Shown here: positions 1-7,127 of the stretch, piece after piece
How the letters are laid out: every line of letters begins with the position of its first letter
How positions within the stretch are numbered: position 1 is the first letter of the stretch
NCBI GenBank assembly: GCA_913057765.1
Contig: CAJXPH010000038.1
Span: 1-15,611, forward strand
DNA: 15,611 nucleotides
From: an uncultured Campylobacteraceae bacterium
GTDB taxonomy: Bacteria > Campylobacterota > Campylobacteria > Campylobacterales > Arcobacteraceae
Direction: 5' to 3'
Position numbers and translations under genes: made by a program
Notes under the pieces: generated by a model
The model's input: the letters and a program-made list of their open reading frames with translations, nothing else
The model's database searches: none
What the model was told of the DNA's origin: nothing

Positions 1-47
1 GAGATCCTCTCTGGTCTCGTGGGCTCGGAGATGTGTATAAGAGACAG
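1..47 (-). other. Nextera adapter and i7 index (non-genomic)
   Basis: Bases 29-47 are the 19-bp Tn5 mosaic end AGATGTGTATAAGAGACAG, and 14-47 is the complete 34-nt Nextera Read-2 transposase adapter. Bases 6-13 (CCTCTCTG) read as an i7 index, and 1-5 (GAGAT) match the end of the P7 primer. Bases 2-47 are the exact reverse complement of the right-hand end of the window. This is sequencing read-through left in the assembly and should be trimmed. True sequence begins at 48 or later. Confidence 0.98.
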
Positions 48-78
48 TATTAATAGTAGTTTGAAACTACTATTAATA
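48..78. repeat. Perfect 15-bp snap-back next to adapter
   Basis: Arms 48-62 and 64-78 are perfect reverse complements around a single G at 63. The left arm begins at the first base after the adapter, and the right arm ends directly before the dxs stop codon (79-81). A one-base loop and a boundary exactly at the adapter suggest a fold-back artefact of library preparation or assembly. The alternative is a genuine AT-only hairpin after dxs. It has no GC core and no visible U-tract, so it would be a poor intrinsic terminator. Confidence 0.8.
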
Positions 79-1881
79 TTAGTTAATTTTATTAACTAAT
101 TGAGAAGGAAGAAGACCCAAGTCTTCTTCTATTAATTTTGTATCACCATGATTTATAAAATCATCTTTATATTCAAAAGATGTAACATTTACACAAATTT
201 TATCTTTATTTAAAAACTCAAGTATTGCACTTGCTACTCCACCTTCGAATTGAGAATCAGAGAAAACATACCAATCATCATATTTTTTAGAAAGTTCTGT
301 TAATTTATTTTCATCAAGTGGTTTTACAAATCTTAAATCTAAAATTGCAATATCATCTTCATGAAGTTTTTCTGTATCAATTGCACGAGATACTCCTGCT
401 CCATATCCGATGAACAGTTTTTTTGAACTTCCTTCTTTTAAAAGTTCAGCACAGCCAAGTTCAAATTTACTAGATTTATAATCAAACTTACCAAATGCTC
501 CTCTTGGATATCTTATTGCACAGGGACTAGTAGCTTCATAGGCAAATTCAAGTGCATAATTTAAAGTTTCATTATCTCTTGGAGCACATAAAATCATATT
601 TGGGATAAATCTTAAATAAGATATATCAAAAGCACCTTGATGTGTTTCTCCATCATTTCCAACAATTCCTGCTCTATCAATTGCAAAGACAACCGGAAGA
701 TTCATTAAAGACACATCATGTATTATTTGATCAAATGCTCTTTGTAAAAAAGTAGAATAAATAGTGATAAAAGGTTTGAATCCCTCTTTTGCCATTGCTG
801 CCATAGATGTTACAGCATGTTGTTCCGCAATTGCTACATCCCAAAATCTATCGGGAAACTCTTTCATTAATTTATCTATCCCTGTTCCACTTGGCATAGC
901 AGCCGTAATACCAACTACATTTTCATGTTTTCTTGCTAACTCACATAAGGCATCTGCAAAGACTGCAGTTGCTGCTTTATCAGCAGATTTCTTTACAAAC
1001 TTACCGTCATCAACATTAAATGGTCCAACTCCGTGCCAATGTTCATGTTGTCCTTCTGCAAGAGGGTAACCTTTTCCTTTAACTGTATGAGCATGTACAA
1101 TTACAGGTTTACCTAATGCTTTTGCAAGTTCTAAGGTCTCCATAATCTCTTCTATATCATGGCCATCAATAGGTCCAATATAATCTATCCCCATCTCTTC
1201 AAATAAAATTCCAGGAGTAATCAGCTTCATGCTCTCTTCCATCTTTTTAGCAATATATGTTGCTCCATCTGGAAGTTTTTGTATGATATTTCTATCAACT
1301 CTATCTCTAAAGTTTTGGTAAAATTTACCAGCAAGTATTTTAGATAGATATTTAGATATTGCTCCAATTGGTTTTGCAATTGACATTTCATTATCATTTA
1401 ATATTATTACAATAGGAAGTTTTAAATCACCAAGTTCATTTAATGCTTCATAAACCATTCCAGCTGTCATAGAACCATCACCAATCATTACAACAGGGAT
1501 TCTATCCTCTTTTTTTAGTTTAATGCTCTTGGCAGCTCCTACGGCTAAAGAAATAGATGTGGAACTGTGACCCGCAACAAAATAATCAGCATCAGACTCT
1601 TTTGGTTTGGTAAATCCACTTAATCCACCAAATTGTCTAATAGTTTCAAATTCATCCCATCTACCATTTATAAGCTTATGAGGATAACATTGGTGAGATA
1701 CATCATAAATAAAAGGGTCTTTTTTTACATCAAATACTTTATGCATAGCAACTGTAAGTTCTACTGCACCAAGAGTTGAAGAAAAATGTCCACCCTTTCT
1801 TGATACAACATCAATTATTCTTCCCCTAATATCAGAGCAAACTTGTTCTAATTCTTCTAGGTTTTTATTTTTTATTTCCAT
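79..1881 (-). CDS. dxs: 1-deoxy-D-xylulose-5-phosphate synthase
   Basis: Dxs is a cytoplasmic thiamine-diphosphate enzyme that condenses pyruvate with glyceraldehyde 3-phosphate to DXP, the first step of the MEP isoprenoid pathway. The 600-residue product is near the usual 600-630. Visible motifs are GGHFSSTLG (about 30-38), SHQCYPHKL (62-70), the ThDP/metal site GDGSMTAG to LND (134-164), GPIDGHD (236-242), IAEQHAVT with the catalytic Glu at about 353, and DGETHQGAFD (410-419). The C-terminal transketolase-like domain is complete. It is the last gene after hisC, 27 nt downstream of its stop. No Shine-Dalgarno sequence is visible before the ATG, which is unlike its neighbours. A TATAAT sits in the gap. 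In C. jejuni and H. pylori dxs follows fliF-fliG-fliH; those genes are absent here. Confidence 0.97.
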   Translation of the reverse strand: MEIKNKNLEELEQVCSDIRGRIIDVVSRKGGHFSSTLGAVELTVAMHKVFDVKKDPFIYDVSHQCYPHKLINGRWDEFETIRQFGGLSGFTKPKESDADYFVAGHSSTSISLAVGAAKSIKLKKEDRIPVVMIGDGSMTAGMVYEALNELGDLKLPIVIILNDNEMSIAKPIGAISKYLSKILAGKFYQNFRDRVDRNIIQKLPDGATYIAKKMEESMKLITPGILFEEMGIDYIGPIDGHDIEEIMETLELAKALGKPVIVHAHTVKGKGYPLAEGQHEHWHGVGPFNVDDGKFVKKSADKAATAVFADALCELARKHENVVGITAAMPSGTGIDKLMKEFPDRFWDVAIAEQHAVTSMAAMAKEGFKPFITIYSTFLQRAFDQIIHDVSLMNLPVVFAIDRAGIVGNDGETHQGAFDISYLRFIPNMILCAPRDNETLNYALEFAYEATSPCAIRYPRGAFGKFDYKSSKFELGCAELLKEGSSKKLFIGYGAGVSRAIDTEKLHEDDIAILDLRFVKPLDENKLTELSKKYDDWYVFSDSQFEGGVASAILEFLNKDKICVNVTSFEYKDDFINHGDTKLIEEDLGLLPSQLVNKIN

Positions 1882-1896
1882 AGCTTTATATACTTT

Positions 1897-1902
1897 ATTA
1901 TA
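1897..1902 (-). promoter_or_regulatory. Possible -10 box before dxs
   Basis: TATAAT on the minus strand lies in the 27-nt hisC-dxs gap. Transcription from it would start about 9 nt before the dxs ATG, giving a nearly leaderless mRNA. That would fit the lack of a Shine-Dalgarno sequence. The surrounding DNA is very AT-rich, so a chance match is quite possible, and no -35 element is evident. Confidence 0.3.
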
Positions 1903-1908
1903 AATTTT

Positions 1909-3018
1909 CTATTTTTCTAAATCTTCTAATACTTCATCTAAAACTTTAAATACTTTTGTATTTTGTGCATTTGTACCAATTGTAACTCTAATAGCATTAA
2001 CACCATATCCAGTTAAATCTCTTACAATTACACCTCTTTGGAGTAAATTTTGTGCAACATCACTAGATATATATTTATTATCAAATTTTAAAGTGATGAA
2101 ATTCGTATAACTTTCTATATATGAGAAACCTTTACTTTTTGCATATTCTTCATATCTTTTCATTTCTACAAAATTTAATTTAATACAATTATTTACAAAT
2201 GTTTCATCTCTTAAGGCTTCAATTGATGCTGCTAATGATAATGTAGTAATATTAAAAGGCGGTCTTAATTTATACATTGTTTTAATAATATTTGTTTGCC
2301 CTATTCCATAACCTGTTCTCATTCCACCTAGTGCATATGCTTTAGAAAAAGTTCCTAAATATATAGCATTTGGAAAGTGCTCAATTAAATCTGCTGGATT
2401 GATAGCTTTTTTACTATCTTTAAATGTAGCATACTCTTGATAAGCACCATCAACAACAACTAATGTATCTTTATCAACTTTTTTTAAAAATTCATATACA
2501 TCATTTTTATCTAAACATTCACCTAAAGGATTATTTGGTAAACATAAGAAAATTATATCTGCTCCATGTTCTTTATACATAGTTTCAAACTGTGACAAAT
2601 TATGTTCATTATCTTCAGTTTTTAGAATCTGACAACCTGTTTGTCTTCCATAGATTTCATACATTGCAAATGTAGTTTTACTCATTAATATTTTTGAATT
2701 TTCATCACATTTTGCTTTAATTACAAAATCAAGAATCTGGTCACTTCCTGCACCTATAATTATATTATCACTTTGTACAGCAAATTTATTTGCTAAAGCT
2801 TCTTTTAATTCATACATTGAATCATCAGGATATACAAACATATTTTGTGCTGATTCTTGAATCTTCTTTATAACAAGAGGTGAAGTTCCATAAGGGTTTT
2901 CATTTGAAGCTAATTTTATAATATCATTTTCATCAACACCATATTCTCTTACAACAAGTTCAATTGGCTTTCCTGCTTCATAGATTTTACAATTATCTAA
3001 TACTTTATTAAATTTCAT
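1909..3018 (-). CDS. hisC: Histidinol-phosphate aminotransferase
   Basis: HisC is a PLP-dependent class I/II aminotransferase that converts imidazole-acetol phosphate and glutamate to histidinol phosphate. Homologues often also act on aromatic amino acids. Visible motifs are ASNENPYG near residue 40, GAGSD near 91, LPNNPLGE (161-168), VVDGAYQEY with the PLP-contacting Asp and Tyr (about 190-197), and the Schiff-base Lys in GTFSKAYALGGMRTGYG (Lys about 227). The length of about 369 residues is normal. Two ATGs stand in tandem (3021 and 3018). The second lies 5 nt after AGGAG and is preferred; the first is only 2 nt away. The Shine-Dalgarno site overlaps the pheA stop codon. Placement right after pheA suggests a role in phenylalanine/tyrosine transamination as well as histidine synthesis; that is inference. 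Confidence 0.95.
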   Translation of the reverse strand: MKFNKVLDNCKIYEAGKPIELVVREYGVDENDIIKLASNENPYGTSPLVIKKIQESAQNMFVYPDDSMYELKEALANKFAVQSDNIIIGAGSDQILDFVIKAKCDENSKILMSKTTFAMYEIYGRQTGCQILKTEDNEHNLSQFETMYKEHGADIIFLCLPNNPLGECLDKNDVYEFLKKVDKDTLVVVDGAYQEYATFKDSKKAINPADLIEHFPNAIYLGTFSKAYALGGMRTGYGIGQTNIIKTMYKLRPPFNITTLSLAASIEALRDETFVNNCIKLNFVEMKRYEEYAKSKGFSYIESYTNFITLKFDNKYISSDVAQNLLQRGVIVRDLTGYGVNAIRVTIGTNAQNTKVFKVLDEVLEDLEK

Positions 3019-3023
3019 CATCT

Positions 3024-3028
3024 CTCCT
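3024..3028 (-). promoter_or_regulatory. hisC Shine-Dalgarno overlapping pheA stop
   Basis: AGGAG on the minus strand shares bases with the TAG stop of pheA (3027-3029). Its spacing is 2 nt to the first ATG and 5 nt to the second, which favours the second start. The arrangement implies close translational coupling of pheA and hisC. Confidence 0.75.
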
Positions 3029-4094
3029 AAATATCTTCTACTTCTTTTACATATGACCCTAGAAACTTGATAGAATCTGCATGTTTTGTAAATATACCTT
3101 GTACATTATCATCATCTTTATGTCCATTAAAGTCAATAAAGAAAATTGAAACACCTTCTACAATATGTGATTTAATCTTTGTTAAGTTAATACCTGCATT
3201 ATCAAAATCTGTTAAGAACTCAACTAATGCTCCTGGAGTATTTGGAAGCTTAACTAATATGGATGTTTTATCTGCTCCACTTTGTGCATTTTCAAAATCA
3301 CTTATTATAAAAAACCTAGTTTTATTGTTATCTTTATCTTCAATATTCTCAAATAAAATTGGAAGATTGTGAATTTTTGCCCCAACGTGTGAACAAATTG
3401 CTGCAGCTCCTGGTTCAGTTAACGCCATTTTTGCTGCTTTTGTTGTTGATTCAACTGGAATATGCTCAATTTCATCAAGTCCAAAATTTTCCAAAAATCT
3501 ATGACATTGTTCAAATGCTATATCTTTAGAATAAATTCTTTTTATATCATTTACATTATCACATGTAGTAGCTAGAGTATGGTGAATATCTAGAATTACT
3601 TCAGCAATGATTTTTAAATTATAATTACTCAAACAAGAAATTGTATCACTTACAATACCATTTGATGAATTTTCAATTGGGATAACACCAAACTTAGCTT
3701 TTTTTGTACTAACTTCTCTAAAAACACCTTTTATAGAACCAATTGAAAGGTATGCACTCATAGCTCCAAATCTAGATTCTGCAGCTTGATGAGTAAAACT
3801 TCCTTCAGGTCCTAAATATGCAATATTTTCTGGTAGTTCAAGATTTCTTGAAATTGCAAATATTTCTAAAAATAATGCTTCAATAGCACTTCTATTTAAT
3901 TTTCCCTCATTAAGATCTTCAAGTCTATCAATAATTGCTCTTTCTCTTTCGGGTCTATAAATTGCTCCACCACTATGTGCTTTTACAACTCCTACTTGAT
4001 GAACAATTTCCATTCTTTCATTTATAAGTTTTAATAACTCATTATCAATAGAATCTAACTTATCTCTTAATGCTTTTAATCCAGCTTCATTCAT
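3027..4094 (-). CDS. pheA: Chorismate mutase/prephenate dehydratase (P-protein)
   Basis: This is a bifunctional enzyme that turns chorismate into prephenate and then phenylpyruvate, for phenylalanine synthesis. The 355 residues hold three domains: an AroQ-type chorismate mutase (about 1-85, with LRDKLDSID and RPERE), a prephenate dehydratase (about 91-265, with AYLGPEGSFTHQAA, PIENSSNG, ESTTKAA and the TRF motif at 259-261), and a C-terminal ACT domain (about 277-350). The ACT GAL motif is present (PGALVEFL), but the usual phenylalanine-binding ESRP motif reads KSHI (308-311), so feedback control may be altered. The ATG overlaps the upstream HAD stop by 4 nt (ATGA), and AGGTGA lies 5 nt upstream. 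Confidence 0.96.
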   Translation of the reverse strand: MNEAGLKALRDKLDSIDNELLKLINERMEIVHQVGVVKAHSGGAIYRPERERAIIDRLEDLNEGKLNRSAIEALFLEIFAISRNLELPENIAYLGPEGSFTHQAAESRFGAMSAYLSIGSIKGVFREVSTKKAKFGVIPIENSSNGIVSDTISCLSNYNLKIIAEVILDIHHTLATTCDNVNDIKRIYSKDIAFEQCHRFLENFGLDEIEHIPVESTTKAAKMALTEPGAAAICSHVGAKIHNLPILFENIEDKDNNKTRFFIISDFENAQSGADKTSILVKLPNTPGALVEFLTDFDNAGINLTKIKSHIVEGVSIFFIDFNGHKDDDNVQGIFTKHADSIKFLGSYVKEVEDI

Positions 4095-4879
4095 ATTTCA
4101 CCTTTTTTTAAAAGTTCTAAAACTTCACTCATATCTTTACAAATATTTTTTGGGATTTCTTCTTTTTTTAAAGTACTAATAACTTCTTCTTCGGTTCTTA
4201 CTTTTCCACTTAAAACTAAACATGCTTCCATATTAAGTTTTAATGCCCCTATTAAATCCCCAATCATATCATCACTAATTACAGTAATATCTTTAAAATC
4301 TAAACTAGTTAATTCTCTTGCTTTATCATAAAAAGACAAACTAGGTTTACCAACAACTTCATAATCTTTGTTAACTGCAAACTTTATCATACTCATGATT
4401 GCACCAACACCTGGATATCTTTTACCAGCTTTACTATAAGTTGATGTTCCATGCATACCTACTAATGTATCAGTCTTAAAAGCGCAGTCAATCATCTTTG
4501 CATAATCTTCATTTGTATAATCTTGATTAATTGAAACTATTAATGCTTCAAAATTGTCAAAATCTAACTCATAACCTAACTGTTTTAATACTTCTAAAAA
4601 CTTGTCAGTTCCAAAAGCTGCAACCTTTTTATTTCTTACTGTCTGCTTTAAAATAGAAAAAGGATCGATATAGTTTTTTATATCAAGACCTTTATCTTTT
4701 AAACCTTCTAAAAAAAGATCACTTTTTTCTTTTGTATTATTTGTTATTACAACATAAGGAATATTTTTATCATTTAAATAATCAATAAATTTTACGGCAC
4801 CGTCAATTGGTTCTCTATTTATATCATCAATTAATGTACCTTGTACATCTATAAAAAAACCCTTATTCATTTTACTCAT
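4091..4879 (-). CDS. HAD-superfamily IIA (NagD-like) protein with altered motif I
   Basis: This is a 262-residue HAD-fold protein with a NagD-type cap. Motif I is FIDVQGTL, with the nucleophile Asp11. Motif II is ITNNT (Thr46), motif III is VGKPS (Lys178), and motif IV is ISDDMIGD (Asp203, Asp204, Asp208). In ordinary HAD phosphatases the residue two after the nucleophile is Asp, which acts as general acid/base. Here it is Gln13, so activity could be lowered or changed. The substrate cannot be told from sequence. It sits between lysA and pheA, as does Cj0315 in C. jejuni, so a link with amino-acid metabolism is possible but unproven. The start is uncertain: ATG at 4879, or ATG at 4870, which has a weak TGAG upstream. 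Its TGA overlaps the pheA ATG. Confidence 0.88.
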   Translation of the reverse strand: MSKMNKGFFIDVQGTLIDDINREPIDGAVKFIDYLNDKNIPYVVITNNTKEKSDLFLEGLKDKGLDIKNYIDPFSILKQTVRNKKVAAFGTDKFLEVLKQLGYELDFDNFEALIVSINQDYTNEDYAKMIDCAFKTDTLVGMHGTSTYSKAGKRYPGVGAIMSMIKFAVNKDYEVVGKPSLSFYDKARELTSLDFKDITVISDDMIGDLIGALKLNMEACLVLSGKVRTEEEVISTLKKEEIPKNICKDMSEVLELLKKGEI

Positions 4880-4882
4880 ATA

Positions 4883-6091
4883 CTATTTTAGGTAATCTTC
4901 TTCTAAAGCAATTAAATCTTCAAAAGTTTCTCTTTTTCTAATTAATCTATCTTCACCATTCTCGTACGCGATTTCTGCAACTTTTCCTCTTGTATTATAA
5001 TTACTAGACATAGTAAAACAATACGCACCAGTAGAATATATAGCCACTAAATCATTATGTTCAGTTTTTGGTAAATCAACATTTTTTGCAAAAAAGTCAC
5101 CACTTTCACAAATAGGACCAACTAAGTTACAATCACTAACATCTTCTGTTCTATCTAAAACTTCAAGTTTATGAGAAGCATTATATAAAGCTGGTCTAAT
5201 TAAGTCATTCATAGCGCCATCAACAATTACAAATCTTTTATCACCGTTTACTTTTTCATATAAAACTTTTGTTACAAATGTACCAGCATTACCAACTAAA
5301 AATCTTCCTGGTTCACAAACAATTGTAATATCAAGACCAAATAAAGCTTCTAAAATCATTTGAGCATATTCATTTGTGTCAATTAGTTTTTCATCATCAT
5401 AAACAATACCTAATCCACCACCAACATCAAAGAAAGATATATCCATATTTATAGCTTTTAAGTTTCTTACTAAATCTGCAACAATTTTTACAGACTCTTT
5501 TATTGGCTCAAGTTCAGTTAATTGAGACCCAATATGTAAATGAATTCCTACGGCATCTAAGTTTTCAGAATTTTTACACTTAATATACATTCTTTTTGCA
5601 GTATCAATATCAACTCCGAATTTATTTTCATGTAATCCAGTTGAAATATATGGATGTGTTTTAGGGTCAATATTTGGATTAACTCTAACAGAAATTCTTG
5701 CTTCTTTTCCTAATTCTTTAGAAATCGAGTCAACTCTTTCTAGTTCTGCTTCACTTTCAACATTAATCATTAAAATATCTAATTCTAAGGCTTGTCTAAT
5801 CTCATCATCAATTTTTCCAACACCTGAAAAAATAATCTTATAAGGTGCTATTCCAACTTTTAAAGCTCTTTTAACTTCGCCTATTGATACACAATCTGCC
5901 CCTGCACCTTGTTGTGCTAGATGTTTAATAACACTTAAGTTTGAGTTTGCTTTTACAGCATATGATACAAGCGATTTTCTTGCATTAAATGCACTTTTTA
6001 ATTCGTTATATTGTTTTGTAATATGGTCAAAATCATACACATAATACGGTGTTTGATATTTGTTTGCTAATTCTTTAAAATTAATATTCAT
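4883..6091 (-). CDS. lysA: Diaminopimelate decarboxylase
   Basis: LysA is a fold-type III PLP enzyme that decarboxylates meso-diaminopimelate to L-lysine, the last step of lysine synthesis. With the start chosen here it has 402 residues. Motifs are YAVKAN with the PLP Lys at about 47, FSGVGK, the HIGSQ motif, DVGGGLG, the phosphate-binding EPGRFLVGNAG, and the substrate-binding CESGDFF and YCFTMSSNYN near the C terminus. An in-frame ATG at 6106 would add five residues. The ATG at 6091 has AGGGA 4 nt upstream and begins at the normal family N terminus, so it is preferred. It is the first gene of the left operon, 3 nt before the HAD gene, and about 75 nt separate it from a long hairpin upstream. 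Confidence 0.96.
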   Translation of the reverse strand: MNINFKELANKYQTPYYVYDFDHITKQYNELKSAFNARKSLVSYAVKANSNLSVIKHLAQQGAGADCVSIGEVKRALKVGIAPYKIIFSGVGKIDDEIRQALELDILMINVESEAELERVDSISKELGKEARISVRVNPNIDPKTHPYISTGLHENKFGVDIDTAKRMYIKCKNSENLDAVGIHLHIGSQLTELEPIKESVKIVADLVRNLKAINMDISFFDVGGGLGIVYDDEKLIDTNEYAQMILEALFGLDITIVCEPGRFLVGNAGTFVTKVLYEKVNGDKRFVIVDGAMNDLIRPALYNASHKLEVLDRTEDVSDCNLVGPICESGDFFAKNVDLPKTEHNDLVAIYSTGAYCFTMSSNYNTRGKVAEIAYENGEDRLIRKRETFEDLIALEEDYLK

Positions 6092-6095
6092 TTTT

Positions 6096-6100
6096 TCCCT
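6096..6100 (-). promoter_or_regulatory. lysA ribosome binding site, deciding the start
   Basis: AGGGA on the minus strand ends 4 nt before the ATG at 6091. The alternative ATG at 6106 has only an A/T run upstream. This supports the shorter LysA. Confidence 0.7.
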
Positions 6101-6168
6101 ATACATTTTTTAAAATTTTAATTTAAAATTCCACTAAATTCTAAATAAAAATTTAATCGTCGATAAAT

Positions 6169-6299
6169 GTTAGAAAGTTAAGATTTTGAGTGAAGTTCAG
6201 GGAGTAAGAAAAACCTTAGGTAGGAACTTACAAAGGTAAGTGAATGTCTAAGGTTTTTCTTACAACGCAGAAATTCGCCAAAAGCTTAAGCTTTATAAC
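6169..6299. repeat. 131-nt long imperfect hairpin between fabI and lysA
   Basis: Arms 6169-6219 and 6248-6299 are inverted copies. Pairing by hand from the outside gives 53 base pairs: short outer helices broken by single mismatches, a perfect 16-bp helix (6204-6219 with 6248-6263), three further pairs, a three-step internal loop, then a 6-bp helix (6226-6231 with 6236-6241) closed by the loop AAAG. On the plus strand all nine opposed mismatches are purine-purine, mostly G with A. The three bulges are 6290, 6189 and 6264. The right arm touches the fabI stop codon. It could be a structured RNA, a 3'-end stabiliser or terminator for the fabI mRNA, or a MITE-like relic. I do not recognise a family. 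Confidence 0.85.
6204..6263. terminator. Bidirectional intrinsic terminator candidate (inner hairpin)
   Basis: Within the long hairpin the arms carry an A5 run before CCTTAG on one side and CTAAGG followed by T5 on the other. From either strand the CCTTAG/CTAAGG stem is therefore followed by a U-tract. On the minus strand it would end the gap-pgk-tpiA-fabI transcript before lysA. The GC content is low and the loop region is itself structured, so its strength is uncertain. Confidence 0.55.
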
Positions 6300-7126
6300 T
6301 ATTTATCAGTTCCATTCCATGCAATTTTTTGTTTCCCATTTTCATCAAAAATTGTTGCTGGCATACCCATTATGTTATAACCACAATCAACATAATGAAT
6401 TTCACCTGTAACAGCACTTGATAAGTCAGAAAGTAAATACATTCCTGAATTTCCAACTTCATCAGTTGTTACATTTTTCTTTAATGGAGCATGTGCTTCA
6501 TTCCATTTAAGCATAAATCTAAATTCACCGATTCCAGCTGCTGCAAGAGTTTTAATTGGACCCGCTGAAATAGCATTTACTCTAATTCCATCTTTTCCTA
6601 AATCTTCAGCCATATATTTTGTTGTCATTTCAAGAGCTGCTTTTGCAACACCCATTAAATTATAGTTTGGAATATACTTTGCTCCACCATAATAAGAAAG
6701 AGTTAAGATAGATGAATTCTCAGATAATAAAGGTTTTAATTCTCTAGTGATTTCAATTAAAGAATAAACAGATACGTCCATAGCAATATCAAATGCATCT
6801 TTTGAGATATCATAAAATCTTCCTGATAATCCTTCTTTTGGTGCAAAAGCAATTGAATGAACAATAAAATCAATTTCACCTAAATCTTTTTCCAAAGATA
6901 CTTTAAGTGCTTTAATTTCATCCGGATTTGAAACATCACATGGATAAACTAAATTTTCACTTCCAAATTCAGCTGCAATTGGTTCAACTCTTTTTTTAAG
7001 AGAATCATTTAGATAGGTAAAAGCAATTTGTGCACCTTGAGCAGCACACTGTTTTGCAATACCATAAGCAATAGATTTATTATTTGCAACACCTAAAATT
7101 ACACCTTTTTTTCCATTCATTATCAT
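6299..7126 (-). CDS. fabI: Enoyl-[acyl-carrier-protein] reductase (NADH)
   Basis: FabI reduces trans-2-enoyl-ACP in the last step of each fatty-acid elongation cycle. It is an SDR-fold enzyme of 275 residues. Visible motifs are the nucleotide-binding GVANNKSIAYGIA (12-24), CDV (63-65), HSIAFAP (90-96), LSYYGG, and the catalytic pair Tyr155 and Lys162 in YNLMGVAK. The Tyr-x6-Lys spacing is that of FabI rather than the x3 of classical SDRs. The C-terminal SAGPIKTLAAAGI segment is present. The ATG at 7126 has AAGGAT about 7 nt upstream; the internal ATG two codons later would be too far from it. It is last in the glycolytic operon, 1 nt after tpiA, and its TAG runs into the long hairpin. Confidence 0.97.
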   Translation of the reverse strand: MIMNGKKGVILGVANNKSIAYGIAKQCAAQGAQIAFTYLNDSLKKRVEPIAAEFGSENLVYPCDVSNPDEIKALKVSLEKDLGEIDFIVHSIAFAPKEGLSGRFYDISKDAFDIAMDVSVYSLIEITRELKPLLSENSSILTLSYYGGAKYIPNYNLMGVAKAALEMTTKYMAEDLGKDGIRVNAISAGPIKTLAAAGIGEFRFMLKWNEAHAPLKKNVTTDEVGNSGMYLLSDLSSAVTGEIHYVDCGYNIMGMPATIFDENGKQKIAWNGTDK

Positions 7127-7127
7127 C

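Noticed and set aside
764..1069. Open plus-strand frame inside dxs, and similar antisense frames inside pheA, argS, gap and plsC
   Set aside because: They lie opposite strongly conserved coding sequence and have no ribosome site or recognisable product.
6092..6106. A five-residue longer LysA start
   Set aside because: It has no ribosome binding site, while AGGGA stands correctly before the ATG at 6091.
6281..6294. A separate 14-bp palindrome (AAAGCTTAAGCTTT)
   Set aside because: It is wholly part of the right arm of the 131-nt hairpin and needs no separate explanation.
6169..6299. 6S RNA, SRP RNA or tmRNA as identity of the long hairpin
   Set aside because: It lacks the large central bubble of 6S RNA, the GGAA-type apical domain of SRP RNA and the tRNA-like ends of tmRNA.
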